In this document: positions 8,421-16,687 of the stretch, piece by piece
How positions within the stretch are numbered: position 1 is the first letter of the stretch
Layout: every line of letters begins with the position of its first letter
Assembly: GCA_910578575.1 (NCBI GenBank)
Contig: CAJTQP010000014.1
Coordinates: forward strand, 1-44,362
Source: an uncultured Oscillospiraceae bacterium
GTDB taxonomy: Bacteria > Bacillota > Clostridia > Oscillospirales > Oscillospiraceae
Direction of reading: 5' to 3'
DNA length: 44,362 nt
Made by a program: the position numbers and the translations under genes
The notes under the pieces: model-generated
Told to the model about the DNA's origin: nothing
The model's database searches: none
What the model saw: only the letters and a program-made list of their open reading frames with translations

Positions 8421-8789
8421 TTACTTCTTCTTATTGGCCACAGTGCGCTTGGGACCCTTCCGGGTGCGCGCATTGGTCTTGGAGCGCTGGCCCCGCACAG
8501 GCAGGCCCTTACGGTGGCGGATGCCACGATAGCAGCCGATCTCGGTGAGGCGCTTGATGTCCATTGCCACGTTGCGGCGCAGGTCGCCCTCTACCAGATA
8601 GTCACGGCTGATGACTTCACGCAGGGCCGCTTCGTCCTGCTCGGTGAGGTCTTTGACACGGGTGTCGGGGTTGATCCCCGTTGCCTCCAGGATCTTGGTG
8701 GCGCTGGTGCGTCCGATCCCAAAGATATATGTCAGGGCGATCTCAACCCTCTTATTCTTCGGCAGGTCAATGCCGGCAATTCTTGCCAT
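8421..8789 (-). CDS. rpsM: Ribosomal protein S13 (uS13)
   Basis: The 122-residue S13 sits in the head of the small subunit and contacts the P-site tRNA and the large subunit. It starts MARIAGIDLPKNKRVEI and has the helix-turn region IGRTSATKILEATGI and the basic GLPVRGQRSKTNARTRKG tail. Length is normal. It lies 19 bp after rpmJ. Confidence 0.97.
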   Translation of the reverse strand: MARIAGIDLPKNKRVEIALTYIFGIGRTSATKILEATGINPDTRVKDLTEQDEAALREVISRDYLVEGDLRRNVAMDIKRLTEIGCYRGIRHRKGLPVRGQRSKTNARTRKGPKRTVANKKK

Positions 8790-8808
8790 ATTCCTTCAGC
8801 GCCTCCTT

Positions 8809-8922
8809 TTAACCTTGTCTCTGCTTATGCTTGGGGTTCTCGCAAATGACCATGACTTTGCCCTTGCGCTTGATGACCTTGCATTTTTCGCACATGGGCT
8901 TGACGGACGGTCTTACTTTCAT
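8809..8922 (-). CDS. rpmJ: Ribosomal protein L36 (bL36), zinc form
   Basis: This 37-residue protein (MKVRPSVKPMCEKCKVI, ending KHKQRQG) binds one zinc through the CEKC motif, a third Cys at VICENP and the His of NPKH. It is the zinc-containing C+ form. It is short and easily missed. It lies 59 bp after infA and 19 bp before rpsM, the usual place at the junction of the spc and alpha groups. Confidence 0.96.
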   Translation of the reverse strand: MKVRPSVKPMCEKCKVIKRKGKVMVICENPKHKQRQG

Positions 8923-8981
8923 AACTTTCTACCTCCTGTAAGCCTGTTGCTCACGGCAGAGAGGGCCCTTCCCTCTCCGTC

Positions 8982-9209
8982 TTACTTGGTGGATTTACTG
9001 CGCCAGGTGATCCTCCCCCGTGTCAGATCATACGGGGAGATCTGGACGGTAACCTTGTCACCCGGCAGAATGCGGATGAAATTCATCCTGAGCTTTCCGG
9101 AAATATGAGCTAGAATGATGTGATCGTTTCCGATATCGACCCGGAACGTGGTATTGGGCAGCGCCTCAACCACAGTCCCTTCCAGCTCGATCATGTCGCT
9201 TTTTGCCAA
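8982..9209 (-). CDS. infA: Translation initiation factor IF-1, TTG start
   Basis: The 75-residue OB-fold protein (AKSDMIELEGTVVEALP) occupies the A site of the 30S subunit during initiation. The start codon is TTG at 9209: AGGAGG lies 8 nt upstream and the family N terminus begins exactly there. An out-of-frame ATG lies between this site and the TTG and overlaps the stop of the upstream KOW gene. The next in-frame ATG (9194) would remove residues normally present. A rare start codon on an initiation factor may limit its synthesis; that is inference. Confidence 0.95.
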   Translation of the reverse strand: MAKSDMIELEGTVVEALPNTTFRVDIGNDHIILAHISGKLRMNFIRILPGDKVTVQISPYDLTRGRITWRSKSTK

Positions 9210-9212
9210 GCG

Positions 9213-9497
9213 TCATACCTCCTTGGTCTCACTGAACCTTTTCCGAAAGACGGCCAGCGCCTTCCGGACCTCACTGTCCAGCACCGGCGCGCCCTCTCGC
9301 AGGCGTCCGGTAACCGGGTGCGTCCAGACCCCCGCAGAGGCGACGTGCTTGCGCCGCTTGCGTTTGGGAGTCTCAAGCCTTCTGCTTTTCCCGTCCACCA
9401 GCCAGAGAAAGTCCCCCTCCTCCCGCAATACCAGGAAGAATTGGTCCTTGTCGTGGCCGGCGGCGGAGCGTACTACATCGCCTTGACGGACTATCAT
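9213..9497 (-). CDS. KOW-domain RNA-binding protein (L14e-like)
   Basis: The 94-residue protein opens MIVRQGDVVRSAAGHDKDQFF, a KOW/SH3-like beta barrel as in archaeal ribosomal protein L14e, followed by a basic KRKRRKH stretch. Proteins of this kind are common between map and infA in Firmicutes and are thought to bind RNA, but their role is not established. The ATG overlaps the map stop by 4 bp and the stop lies 3 bp before infA, indicating translational coupling. Confidence 0.85.
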   Translation of the reverse strand: MIVRQGDVVRSAAGHDKDQFFLVLREEGDFLWLVDGKSRRLETPKRKRRKHVASAGVWTHPVTGRLREGAPVLDSEVRKALAVFRKRFSETKEV

Positions 9498-10273
9498 ACG
9501 CGCAGGTCCCCCACCTGGGTGAGGATCTCAGGCTCACCCTTTGTGATGAGGATGGAATTTTCATAGTGGGCGGACAGGCTGCCGTCGGCGGTCCTCACGG
9601 TCCAGCCGTCGCGCATCACCTTGATCCGCGCCCCCCCTTGGTTCACCATGGGCTCCACCGCCAGGGTCATACCGGGAGCAAGCCGGGGACCGTGGCCGGG
9701 TTTCCCATAGTTGGGGACTTCCGGGGGTTCGTGGAGCTGGGCGCCTACGCCGTGGCCCACATAGTCCCGCACCACCGAGAAGCCGTGGTCCTCCACGTAC
9801 TCCTGGACGGCGTGGGAGATGTCGGAGACACGGTACCCGAAGCGGGCGAATTGGATGCCCGCCCAGAAGGACTGCTCGGTGACGGCAATGAGCCGCTGCG
9901 CCTCCTCGCTGACCTTCCCGCAGGCGAAGGTGCCTGCGCAGTCCCCGTGAAAGCCGCCGATATAGGCGCCTACGTCCACGCTGACGATGTCCCCCTCCCG
10001 GAGCACCTGCTTTCCAGGGATCCCGTGGATGACCTCGTCGTTCACCGAAATGCAGGCCGCCCCAGGAAAGGGCCGGGTCCCCGGCGGGCCGGGGAAGTGC
10101 AGGAACGATGGCCTTGCGCCGTGGCCTGTGATGAACTTGCGTACTGCGTTATCTATTTCAAGGGTGGTCACGCCAGGGCGTACCATTTTGCCCGCAAGTG
10201 CGCGGGCCGCCGCGGTAATTTGCCCTGCTCGGCGCATCCCCTCGATATCTCTGGCAGACTTCAATGATATCAT
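9494..10273 (-). CDS. map: Methionine aminopeptidase type I
   Basis: The 259-residue enzyme removes the initiator Met from nascent proteins. The metal site is visible: Asp in VSVDVGAY, Asp in GFHGDCAGTF, His in YVGHGVG, Glu in LAVEPMV and Glu in SAHYENSILI. The substrate-contacting His lies in FLHFP. Length is as usual for bacterial type I enzymes. It lies 3 bp after adk and overlaps the KOW gene by 4 bp. Confidence 0.96.
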   Translation of the reverse strand: MISLKSARDIEGMRRAGQITAAARALAGKMVRPGVTTLEIDNAVRKFITGHGARPSFLHFPGPPGTRPFPGAACISVNDEVIHGIPGKQVLREGDIVSVDVGAYIGGFHGDCAGTFACGKVSEEAQRLIAVTEQSFWAGIQFARFGYRVSDISHAVQEYVEDHGFSVVRDYVGHGVGAQLHEPPEVPNYGKPGHGPRLAPGMTLAVEPMVNQGGARIKVMRDGWTVRTADGSLSAHYENSILITKGEPEILTQVGDLRV

Positions 10274-10276
10274 CGC

Positions 10277-10909
10277 TTAAAGCCCCAGAGCCTCTAGGAT
10301 CGCAGTGGTGGTCGCAGCCACAGTGGGTTGATTGTCTACCATCTTCAGCAGCTTCCTCTCCCCATAGTAATCCTTCAGGGGAGCGGTCTCCTTGTGGTAG
10401 ACCGCCAGGCGGTCCCGGACCACTTCGGGCTTGTCGTCGGCTCTGGCCTCCAGCTTCCCGCCGCAGTTGTCGCACACGCCCTCGGTCTTGGGGGGCATGT
10501 TCTTCACGTGGAAGGGCGTGCCGCAGGCAGTGCAGACCCGGCGGCCAGCCATACGGTCCACGATCTCCTGGTCGGTGATCTCAATGGAGACCACCGCGTC
10601 AAAAACGATGCCCGCCTTCTCCAGGGCCTCGGCCTGGGGGATGGTGCGGGGGACGCCGTCCAGGATATAGCCCTTCTGGCAATCCGGCTCCGCCAGACGC
10701 TCGGAGATCACGCCGATGATGACCTCATCGGGGACCAGCTTCCCGGCGTCCATATACTCCTTGGCCTTCAGGCCCACCGGGGTGCCGTTTTTCACGGCAG
10801 CCCGGAGGATGTTACCTGTGGAGATGGTGGGAATGGCAAGGCGCTTGCTGAGAATGTCAGCCTGGGTGCCTTTCCCGGCCCCTGGAGGGCCTAAAAGAAT
10901 CAGTTTCAT
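10277..10909 (-). CDS. adk: Adenylate kinase, zinc-binding lid type
   Basis: The 210-residue enzyme interconverts ATP plus AMP with two ADP. The P-loop is LLGPPGAGKGTQA, the AMP site is seen in TISTGNILR and LDGVPRTIPQA, and the lid carries CTACGTPFH and CDNCGG, a four-cysteine structural zinc site typical of Gram-positive enzymes. It lies 15 bp after secY and 3 bp before map, the standard order. Confidence 0.97.
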   Translation of the reverse strand: MKLILLGPPGAGKGTQADILSKRLAIPTISTGNILRAAVKNGTPVGLKAKEYMDAGKLVPDEVIIGVISERLAEPDCQKGYILDGVPRTIPQAEALEKAGIVFDAVVSIEITDQEIVDRMAGRRVCTACGTPFHVKNMPPKTEGVCDNCGGKLEARADDKPEVVRDRLAVYHKETAPLKDYYGERKLLKMVDNQPTVAATTTAILEALGL

Positions 10910-10924
10910 ACTTGAACTCCTTCC

Positions 10925-12265
10925 TTACTCCAGGAAGCCCTTGTAATGGCGCATCAGCATCTGTGCCTCGATCATCTTGGTGGTTTCCAAAGCAACGCCC
11001 ACCACGATGATGACGGAGGTGCCGCCGATGGACATGTTGACGATGCCGGTGATATTCTCTGTGATGATGGGCAGCAGGGCCACGATACCCAGATAGATGG
11101 CGCCGAAGAAGGTCAGGCGGGAGAGCACCTTGCCCAGGAACTCAGCCGTGGGACGGCCAGGCCGGAAGCCGGGCACAAAGCCGCCGTTCTTCTTCAGGTT
11201 GTTGGCCACTTCGATGGGGTTGAACTGGATGGTGGCGTAGAAATAGCTGAACAGGAAGATCAGCAGGAAATAGATGATGGCATACAGGAGACCGGTGGAA
11301 TTAAACACCGTCAGGAACGTGTGCCAGGCGGAACCCTCCGTCTGGGAGGAGGGCACGAACATGCCGATGGTCGCGGGGATCATGGCAATGGACTGGGCGA
11401 AGATGATGGGCAGCACGCCGCTGAGGTTGACCTTGATGGGGATGTGGGTGGACTGGCCACCGTACATCTTCCGGCCCACCACGCGCTTGGCGTACTGAAC
11501 GGGGATCTTGCGCTCAGAGTTACTGATAAACACGATGAAGACCACCAGCAGGAGCATACCCACCACCAGCAGGGCAGCGATGCCCGGATTCATGGTGTGG
11601 AAGGCAGCGATCTCGTCCGCAGTCCAGTTGGTCTGGTCCGGATTGGCGGCCCAGTTGCGGATGCCGGTGTAGATGGTCTGGATCATGGCCGGGAGGCGGG
11701 AGACGATACCGGTAAACAAGATAATCGAAATACCGTTGCCCACGCCAAACTCGGTGATCTGCTCACCCAACCACATGAGGAACACGGCGCCAGCGGTGAA
11801 GGACACCACGATGACGATGCCGGGCCACACGCCGGTCTTGCTCAGCAGGCCGTAGCTGCGGATCAGGGTGTAGTAACCAAAGCCCTGGAGCAGGCCGATG
11901 GCCAAGGTGGTATAGCGGGTGATGGATTGGATCTTCTTCTTGCCCTCTTCGCCGCCGTCCTTGGCCAGGCGTTCCAGAGCCGGGATGGCGATGGTCAGCA
12001 GCTGGATGATGATGGAGGCGTTGATATAGGGCTGGATGGACAGGGCGAACACCGTGGCACGGGACAGAGCCGAACCAGACATGGTATTCAATAGTCCAAA
12101 GATGGTCCCGGAGTTTGCGGAAATATACTGCTGGAGATAGTCCGTGTTGATATAGGGCACCGGAACCGCAGAGCCCAAGCGGAAGATCAACAGAGCGAAG
12201 AGGACGAACAGGAGCTTGTTGCGCAGCTCCGGCAACTTCCAGGCATTGCGAATGGTCTTAATCAT
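10925..12265 (-). CDS. secY: Protein translocase channel subunit SecY
   Basis: The 446-residue membrane protein forms the SecYEG channel. About ten hydrophobic segments are visible, and marker regions include PYINASIIIQLLTIAIPALE (plug and second helix), GNGISIILFTGIVSRLPA and GFRPGRPTAEFL in the cytosolic loop. The ATG overlaps the rplO stop by one base. Length is slightly above 430, which is common in Clostridia. Confidence 0.97.
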   Translation of the reverse strand: MIKTIRNAWKLPELRNKLLFVLFALLIFRLGSAVPVPYINTDYLQQYISANSGTIFGLLNTMSGSALSRATVFALSIQPYINASIIIQLLTIAIPALERLAKDGGEEGKKKIQSITRYTTLAIGLLQGFGYYTLIRSYGLLSKTGVWPGIVIVVSFTAGAVFLMWLGEQITEFGVGNGISIILFTGIVSRLPAMIQTIYTGIRNWAANPDQTNWTADEIAAFHTMNPGIAALLVVGMLLLVVFIVFISNSERKIPVQYAKRVVGRKMYGGQSTHIPIKVNLSGVLPIIFAQSIAMIPATIGMFVPSSQTEGSAWHTFLTVFNSTGLLYAIIYFLLIFLFSYFYATIQFNPIEVANNLKKNGGFVPGFRPGRPTAEFLGKVLSRLTFFGAIYLGIVALLPIITENITGIVNMSIGGTSVIIVVGVALETTKMIEAQMLMRHYKGFLE

Positions 12266-12705
12266 TAGACCACCTCAGCCTTCCCACCTGCCTCTTCTAT
12301 TTTTGCCTTGGCAGACGCCGAAAAAGCGTTTGCGCGAACGGTCAGTTTCTTGGTCAGGTTGCCGTTGCCCAGGATCTTCACGCCGTACTGGCACTTGGAG
12401 AGGATGCCCTTCTCCAGCAGCGCCTCGGCTGTGACCTCTGCCCCATCCTCAAACTTCTCCAGGCTGGAGACGTTGATGGCTTCCAGAGGCTTTGCAAAGA
12501 TGTTGTGGAAGCCACGCTTGGGGATACGGCGGGCCAGAGGCATCTGGCCACCTTCAAAGCCCACGCGGACGCCGCCGCCAGAGCGGGCCCACTGGCCCTT
12601 CTGTCCCCGGCCCGCGGTCTTGCCGTTGCCGGAACCGTTGCCCCGGCCCTTGCGGTAAGCCTTGGCGTTGGAGCCGGGGACGGGAGAAAGTTCATGCAGT
12701 TTCAT
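12265..12705 (-). CDS. rplO: Ribosomal protein L15 (uL15)
   Basis: The 146-residue L15 starts MKLHELSPVPGSNAK and has the Gly-Arg-rich GRGNGSGNGKTAGRG extension that runs through the large subunit, then GFEGGQMPLARRIPKRGF. Length is normal. It lies 13 bp after rpmD and overlaps secY by one base. Confidence 0.97.
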   Translation of the reverse strand: MKLHELSPVPGSNAKAYRKGRGNGSGNGKTAGRGQKGQWARSGGGVRVGFEGGQMPLARRIPKRGFHNIFAKPLEAINVSSLEKFEDGAEVTAEALLEKGILSKCQYGVKILGNGNLTKKLTVRANAFSASAKAKIEEAGGKAEVV

Positions 12706-12718
12706 GTCGTGCCCCTCC

Positions 12719-12901
12719 TTACTGTTCCTCGGTGACCTGGATCAGGTAACCAATGTGGGCGATCTTGCCCCTGGTGGCAGCATTGTCGGGCTGCACGGTA
12801 GTGTCACCGATCTTGCGCAGGCCCAGAGCCTGGGCAGTGGCCTTATGCTTGGCGATGCGGCCGTTGAGGCTCTTGACCAGCTTAATGTTCAAATTAGCCA
12901 T
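12719..12901 (-). CDS. rpmD: Ribosomal protein L30 (uL30)
   Basis: The 60-residue L30 (MANLNIKLVKSLNGRIAKHK, then GDTTVQPDNAATRGKI) is a small large-subunit protein of normal length. It lies 14 bp after rpsE and 13 bp before rplO, as in other spc operons. Confidence 0.96.
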   Translation of the reverse strand: MANLNIKLVKSLNGRIAKHKATAQALGLRKIGDTTVQPDNAATRGKIAHIGYLIQVTEEQ

Positions 12902-12915
12902 TGTTTCAGCCCTCC

Positions 12916-13416
12916 TCAGCCCACGATTTCTTCCACGCTCTTGCCGCGGATCTTGGCCACCGCCTCAGGGCCACGCAGGGACTTCAAGCCCTCCATGGTG
13001 GCGGAGACCACGTTCTGCGGGTTGTTGGAGCGCAGGCACTTGGTACGGATATCCTTGATCCCGGCAGCCTCCAGAACGGCACGCACCGGACCACCGGCGA
13101 TAACGCCGGTACCGGGGGCGGCGGGCTTCATCAGCACGCGGCCGGCGCCGAACTCACCGATCACCTCATGGGGGATGGTGGTGCCGGAGAGGGTGATGGT
13201 AAACATGTTCTTCTTGGCAGCTTCCAGGCCCTTGCGGATGGCTTCGGGAACTTCCGCAGCCTTGCCCAGGCCGAAGCCCACCTTGCCCTTTTCGTCGCCG
13301 ACGACCACCAGAGCGGAGAACTTCATCACACGGCCGCCCTTGACGGTCTTGGAGACACGGTTCAGGGAAACGACTTTCTCAATATATTCGCTGGGTTCTC
13401 TTTCAAATCTAGGCAT
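12916..13416 (-). CDS. rpsE: Ribosomal protein S5 (uS5)
   Basis: The 166-residue S5 lies at the mRNA entry region and influences decoding accuracy. The N-terminal double-stranded RNA-binding fold is seen in EKVVSLNRVSKTVKGGR and FSALVVVGDEKGKVGFG; the C-terminal domain has AAPGTGVIAGGPVRAVLE and IRTKCLRSNNPQNVV. Length is normal. It lies 18 bp after rplR. Confidence 0.97.
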   Translation of the reverse strand: MPRFEREPSEYIEKVVSLNRVSKTVKGGRVMKFSALVVVGDEKGKVGFGLGKAAEVPEAIRKGLEAAKKNMFTITLSGTTIPHEVIGEFGAGRVLMKPAAPGTGVIAGGPVRAVLEAAGIKDIRTKCLRSNNPQNVVSATMEGLKSLRGPEAVAKIRGKSVEEIVG

Positions 13417-13434
13417 TTTCGTTTCCTCCTCCCA

Positions 13435-13794
13435 TTAAAATTCCAGGCCGGCCTTGCGGGCGCCTTCGGCCAGGGCCTTGATCCGGCCGTGATACAGGTA
13501 ACCGCCGCGGTCAAAGACCACTGTGTCGATGCCCTTGTCCTTGGCCCGCTGGCCAATGGCCTCACCGACCTTGGCAGCGGCCTCGCAGTTGTTGCCCTTG
13601 CCCTCAAATCCCTTTTCCAGGGAGGAAGCGGAGACCAGGGTGCAGCCCTTGCTGTCGTCGATGACCTGGGCATAGATGTTGGTTCCGCTGCGGAATACGT
13701 TCAGACGGGGTCTCTCGGATGTGCCGGAGACTTTCCCGCGAACGCGCTTATGACGCTTTAGACGCTGAGCGTTGGTATCGGGTCTCTTAATCAT
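13435..13794 (-). CDS. rplR: Ribosomal protein L18 (uL18)
   Basis: The 119-residue L18 binds 5S rRNA with L5. It has the basic N terminus NAQRLKRHKRVRGKVSG, PRLNVFRSGTNIYAQVIDD and the C-terminal DRGGYLYHGRIKALAEGAR. Length is normal. It lies 17 bp after rplF. Confidence 0.97.
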   Translation of the reverse strand: MIKRPDTNAQRLKRHKRVRGKVSGTSERPRLNVFRSGTNIYAQVIDDSKGCTLVSASSLEKGFEGKGNNCEAAAKVGEAIGQRAKDKGIDTVVFDRGGYLYHGRIKALAEGARKAGLEF

Positions 13795-13811
13795 TTAGGC
13801 ACACCTCTTTC

Positions 13812-14357
13812 TTACTTCTTCACGCCGGTCTTGCCTTCCTTGCGGCGGATGACCTCGTCGGTATACTTGATCCCCTTGCCCTTGTAGGGTTCCGGGGGTC
13901 TCTTGCCTCGGACCTCAGCGGCGAACTGGCCGACCTTCTGCTTGTCGATGCCGCTGATGATGATCTTGTTGGGAGTGGGCGCTTCGATGGTGATGCCCTC
14001 GGTCTCCTCCACCACCACGGGGTGGGAGTAGCCGATGTTCATGGTCAGCTTCTTGCCTTCCTTGGCCACACGGTAGCCAACACCGTTCACGTCCAGTTCT
14101 TTCTTATAACCCTCGGTGACACCCACCACCATGTTGTTGAGCAGGGTGCGGGTGAGGCCGTGGAGGGCACGATTCTCTTTTTCATCGTTGGGGCGGGTGA
14201 CGTTGATCACGCCGTCCTCCTTGCTGAGGGTCATCTTGTCACTGAGCTTCTGGGTCAGGCTGCCCTTGGGGCCCTTCACCGTGACCAGATTCCCGTCGCC
14301 CAAAGTCACTTCCACACCGGCGGGGAGAGAGACGGGCATTTTACCGATTCTAGACAT
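13812..14357 (-). CDS. rplF: Ribosomal protein L6 (uL6)
   Basis: The 181-residue L6 lies near the sarcin-ricin loop of the large subunit. It starts MSRIGKMPVSLPAGV and shows two alpha/beta repeats ending in KRPPEPYKGKGIKY. The ATG at 14357 is chosen because it matches the family N terminus and lies 16 bp after the rpsH stop; an open frame extends further upstream but has no support. Confidence 0.97.
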   Translation of the reverse strand: MSRIGKMPVSLPAGVEVTLGDGNLVTVKGPKGSLTQKLSDKMTLSKEDGVINVTRPNDEKENRALHGLTRTLLNNMVVGVTEGYKKELDVNGVGYRVAKEGKKLTMNIGYSHPVVVEETEGITIEAPTPNKIIISGIDKQKVGQFAAEVRGKRPPEPYKGKGIKYTDEVIRRKEGKTGVKK

Positions 14358-14373
14358 AGTAAAATTCTCCTCC

Positions 14374-14775
14374 TTACCAGACGAATGCCAGGACCTCGCC
14401 GCCAACGTGGGCCGCACGCGCAGCCTTGTCAGTCATGACGCCCTTGGACGTGGAAACGATTGCAACACCCAGGCCGCGCAGCACGCGGGGCAACTCGTCG
14501 GCGCCGGCATACACACGCAGGCCGGGCTTGGAGACCCGGCGCAGGCCGGAGATGACCTTCTCCTTACCGGGGTTGTTGTACTTGAGAGTGATGTGGATAA
14601 CGCCCTGGGCGCCATCCTCCGCCAACTGGAAGGCCTTGATATAGCCTTCGTCCAGCAGGATCTGGGCAATGGCCTTCTTCATGTTGGAAGCAGGGACGTC
14701 CACAGTGTCGTGCTTGGCGTTGTTCGCGTTGCGGATACGGGTGAGCATATCCGCAATGGGATCCGTAATGTGCAT
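14374..14775 (-). CDS. rpsH: Ribosomal protein S8 (uS8)
   Basis: The 133-residue S8 binds the central domain of 16S rRNA and, in enterobacteria, represses the spc operon. It starts MHITDPIADMLTRIRNAN and ends with LRGLGVAIVSTSKGVMTD and GGEVLAFVW. Length is normal. It is separated from rpsN by an unusually long 144-bp gap with several inverted repeats. Confidence 0.97.
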   Translation of the reverse strand: MHITDPIADMLTRIRNANNAKHDTVDVPASNMKKAIAQILLDEGYIKAFQLAEDGAQGVIHITLKYNNPGKEKVISGLRRVSKPGLRVYAGADELPRVLRGLGVAIVSTSKGVMTDKAARAAHVGGEVLAFVW

Positions 14776-14799
14776 AGGTATTTACCTCCTATTAAATTA

Positions 14800-14913
14800 C
14801 AGGCAGGGCCTGTATCGGCGGCAAGGTATCGGCCAAGAGACCGACCTATTGCCGTCGGCTGGGGAAATTTATGGGAATGTCGGTCGAACGAGTTGCTTCA
14901 TCCGACCGGCAAT
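14800..14913 (-). promoter_or_regulatory. Structured spacer between rpsN and rpsH
   Basis: The 144-bp spacer contains CAGGC/GCCTG (14800-14812), a direct repeat of GTATCGGC (14812-14819 and 14826-14833), and a longer stem in which ATTGCCG plus TCGG (14848-14858) pairs with CCGA plus CGGCAAT (14902-14913) around one bulged base. No open frame or U-tract is seen. It may be a binding or processing site within the spc mRNA; function is inferred. Confidence 0.45.
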
Positions 14914-14919
14914 ACCATC

Positions 14920-15105
14920 TTACCAGGAAGCCTTCCGCACGCCGGGGATCTGGCCCTTGTGAGCCAACTCACGGAAGCAGATACGGCAGATGCCATAGTC
15001 ACGCAGGTATGCGTGGGGGCGGCCGCAGATCTTGCACCGGTTGTAACGGCGGGTGGAAAACTTCGGCTCAGCTTGCTGCTTGAGCTTCATGGATAATTTC
15101 GCCAT
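14920..15105 (-). CDS. rpsN: Ribosomal protein S14, zinc form (uS14, type Z)
   Basis: The 61-residue S14 belongs to the short zinc-binding class: CKICGRPH and CRICFREL supply four Cys ligands. It sits in the small-subunit head. The C-terminal GQIPGVRKASW is the family ending. It lies 18 bp after rplE. The downstream spacer to rpsH is unusual (144 bp). Confidence 0.97.
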   Translation of the reverse strand: MAKLSMKLKQQAEPKFSTRRYNRCKICGRPHAYLRDYGICRICFRELAHKGQIPGVRKASW

Positions 15106-15123
15106 GGATCGTTCTCCTCCTAA

Positions 15124-15675
15124 TTATCTGGTGGCAAAGGGAGCGCCGATCAGGCTCAGCAGCTCTCTCGCCTCTTCGTCAGTCTTGGCAGTGGTGCAGA
15201 TCACGATGTCCATGCCCCGGATCTTGTCGATCTTGTCGTACTCGATTTCGGGGAAGATCAGCTGCTCCCGCACGCCCAGGGCATAGTTGCCACGGCCGTC
15301 GAAGGAGTTGGCGCTGATGCCACGGAAGTCGCGGACACGGGGCAGGGCCACGTTGAACAGGCGGTCCAGGAACTCCCACATCTTATCCTGACGCAGGGTG
15401 ACCTTGGCGCCGATGGGCATCCCCTCACGGACCTTGAAGTTGGCCACGGACTTCTTGGCCTTGGTCACGATGGCCTTCTGGCCGGTGATGACCCCCAGAT
15501 CCCGGACCACAGCGTCCAGCATCTTGGCGTTTTCACGGGCCTCACCACAGCCCACGTTCACGACGATCTTGTCGATGCGGGGGATCTGCATGGTGCTCTT
15601 GTAGTTGAACTTCTGCATGAGAGCAGGAGCAACCTCTTCTCTGTACTTTGCTTTCAAATTCGGCATTTCAGGCAT
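15124..15675 (-). CDS. rplE: Ribosomal protein L5 (uL5)
   Basis: The 183-residue L5 binds 5S rRNA and contacts the P-site tRNA. It has the MQIPRIDKIVVNVGCGEA segment, GQKAIVTKAKKSVANFKVR and the C-terminal DIVICTTAKTDEEARELL. The ATG at 15675 has a GGAGG-rich site upstream; a second ATG at 15666 also begins a plausible N terminus. It lies 17 bp after rplX. Confidence 0.97.
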   Translation of the reverse strand: MPEMPNLKAKYREEVAPALMQKFNYKSTMQIPRIDKIVVNVGCGEARENAKMLDAVVRDLGVITGQKAIVTKAKKSVANFKVREGMPIGAKVTLRQDKMWEFLDRLFNVALPRVRDFRGISANSFDGRGNYALGVREQLIFPEIEYDKIDKIRGMDIVICTTAKTDEEARELLSLIGAPFATR

Positions 15676-15692
15676 GATTGACTCCTCCTCTC

Positions 15693-16010
15693 TTAGATCT
15701 CAGCGCCGCAGCGCTTGCAGACACGGACTTTCTTGCCGTCGGTGATCTTGCTGGCGGCGCGGGTGGGCTTGTCGCACTTGGGGCACACACGCATCACCTT
15801 GCAGGCGTACAGGGGGGCTTCCTTCTGGATGATGCCGCCCTCGTCGCCCTGCTTGCGGGGCTTGGTGTGGCGGGAGACCAGGTTGATCTTTTCCACGACC
15901 ACCTTGCCCTCCTTGGGCAGCACGGAGATGACCTTCCCCCGCTGGCCCTTGTCCTTGCCGGTGATCACGACGACGGTGTCGTCCTTCTTGATGCTCATTT
16001 TGTTTCTCAT
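15693..16010 (-). CDS. rplX: Ribosomal protein L24 (uL24)
   Basis: The 105-residue L24 is an early assembly protein of the large subunit. Its KOW motif is DDTVVVITGKDKGQRGKV, and the C terminus has a CPKC and a CKRC pair that may hold zinc. Start at 16010 gives MRNKMSIKK and has GGAGG 10 nt upstream; a start at 15998 has no good site. It lies 16 bp after rplN. Confidence 0.96.
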   Translation of the reverse strand: MRNKMSIKKDDTVVVITGKDKGQRGKVISVLPKEGKVVVEKINLVSRHTKPRKQGDEGGIIQKEAPLYACKVMRVCPKCDKPTRAASKITDGKKVRVCKRCGAEI

Positions 16011-16026
16011 ATCTTTGTACCCTCCC

Positions 16027-16395
16027 TTACAGAACTTCGGGAGCCAGGGACAGGATCTTCATGTAATCCTTATCGCGCAGCTCGCGGGCGACCGGGCCAA
16101 AGATACGGGTGCCTCTGGGGTTCTTATCGTCCTTGATGAGGACCGCGGCGTTGTCGTCGAAACGGACATAGCTGCCGTCGGCGCGGCGCACGCCCTTGGC
16201 GGTGCGGACCACCACGGCCCGGACCACTTCGCCCTTCTTCACGCCGCCGCCGGGGGCGGCCTTGCGCACGGAAGCGACGATCACGTCACCGATGTTGGCA
16301 TACTTGCGGGAAGAACCGCCCAGTACCCGGATGGTCTTGATCTCCTTGGCGCCGGTATTGTCCGCCACCTTCAGATAGGATTCCTGCTGGATCAT
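16027..16395 (-). CDS. rplN: Ribosomal protein L14 (uL14)
   Basis: The 122-residue L14 lies at the intersubunit face. It starts MIQQESYLKVADNTGAKEI and contains the GDVIVASVRKAAPGGGVKKG and RGTRIFGPVARELR segments. Length matches the family. It lies 14 bp after rpsQ and 16 bp before rplX. Confidence 0.97.
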   Translation of the reverse strand: MIQQESYLKVADNTGAKEIKTIRVLGGSSRKYANIGDVIVASVRKAAPGGGVKKGEVVRAVVVRTAKGVRRADGSYVRFDDNAAVLIKDDKNPRGTRIFGPVARELRDKDYMKILSLAPEVL

Positions 16396-16409
16396 GTTAC
16401 GGCACCTCC

Positions 16410-16673
16410 TTACTTCGCCTTCTCGATGATCTCAACAACGCGCCATCTCTTGTCCTTGGACAGGGGGCGGGTCTCCATGACGCGGACGCGGTCGCCAACG
16501 CCACAAGTGTTGTTTTCATCATGAGCTTTGAGTTTATACGTTCTCTTGACGATTTTCTTATACAGAGGGTGGGCCACACGGTCGGCAATGGCCACCACAA
16601 CAGTCTTATCCATCTTATCCGAAACCACCAGGCCGACTCTGGTCTTACGGGAAGAGGTTCTGGTTTCACTCAT
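16410..16673 (-). CDS. rpsQ: Ribosomal protein S17 (uS17)
   Basis: The 87-residue S17 is an OB-fold 16S rRNA binder. Typical segments are KTRVGLVVSDKMDKTVVV, HPLYKKIVKRTYKLKAHDE and VRVMETRPLSKDKRWRVVE. Length is normal. It lies 14 bp after rpmC. Confidence 0.97.
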   Translation of the reverse strand: MSETRTSSRKTRVGLVVSDKMDKTVVVAIADRVAHPLYKKIVKRTYKLKAHDENNTCGVGDRVRVMETRPLSKDKRWRVVEIIEKAK

Positions 16674-16687
16674 GTTTCAGTTCCTCC

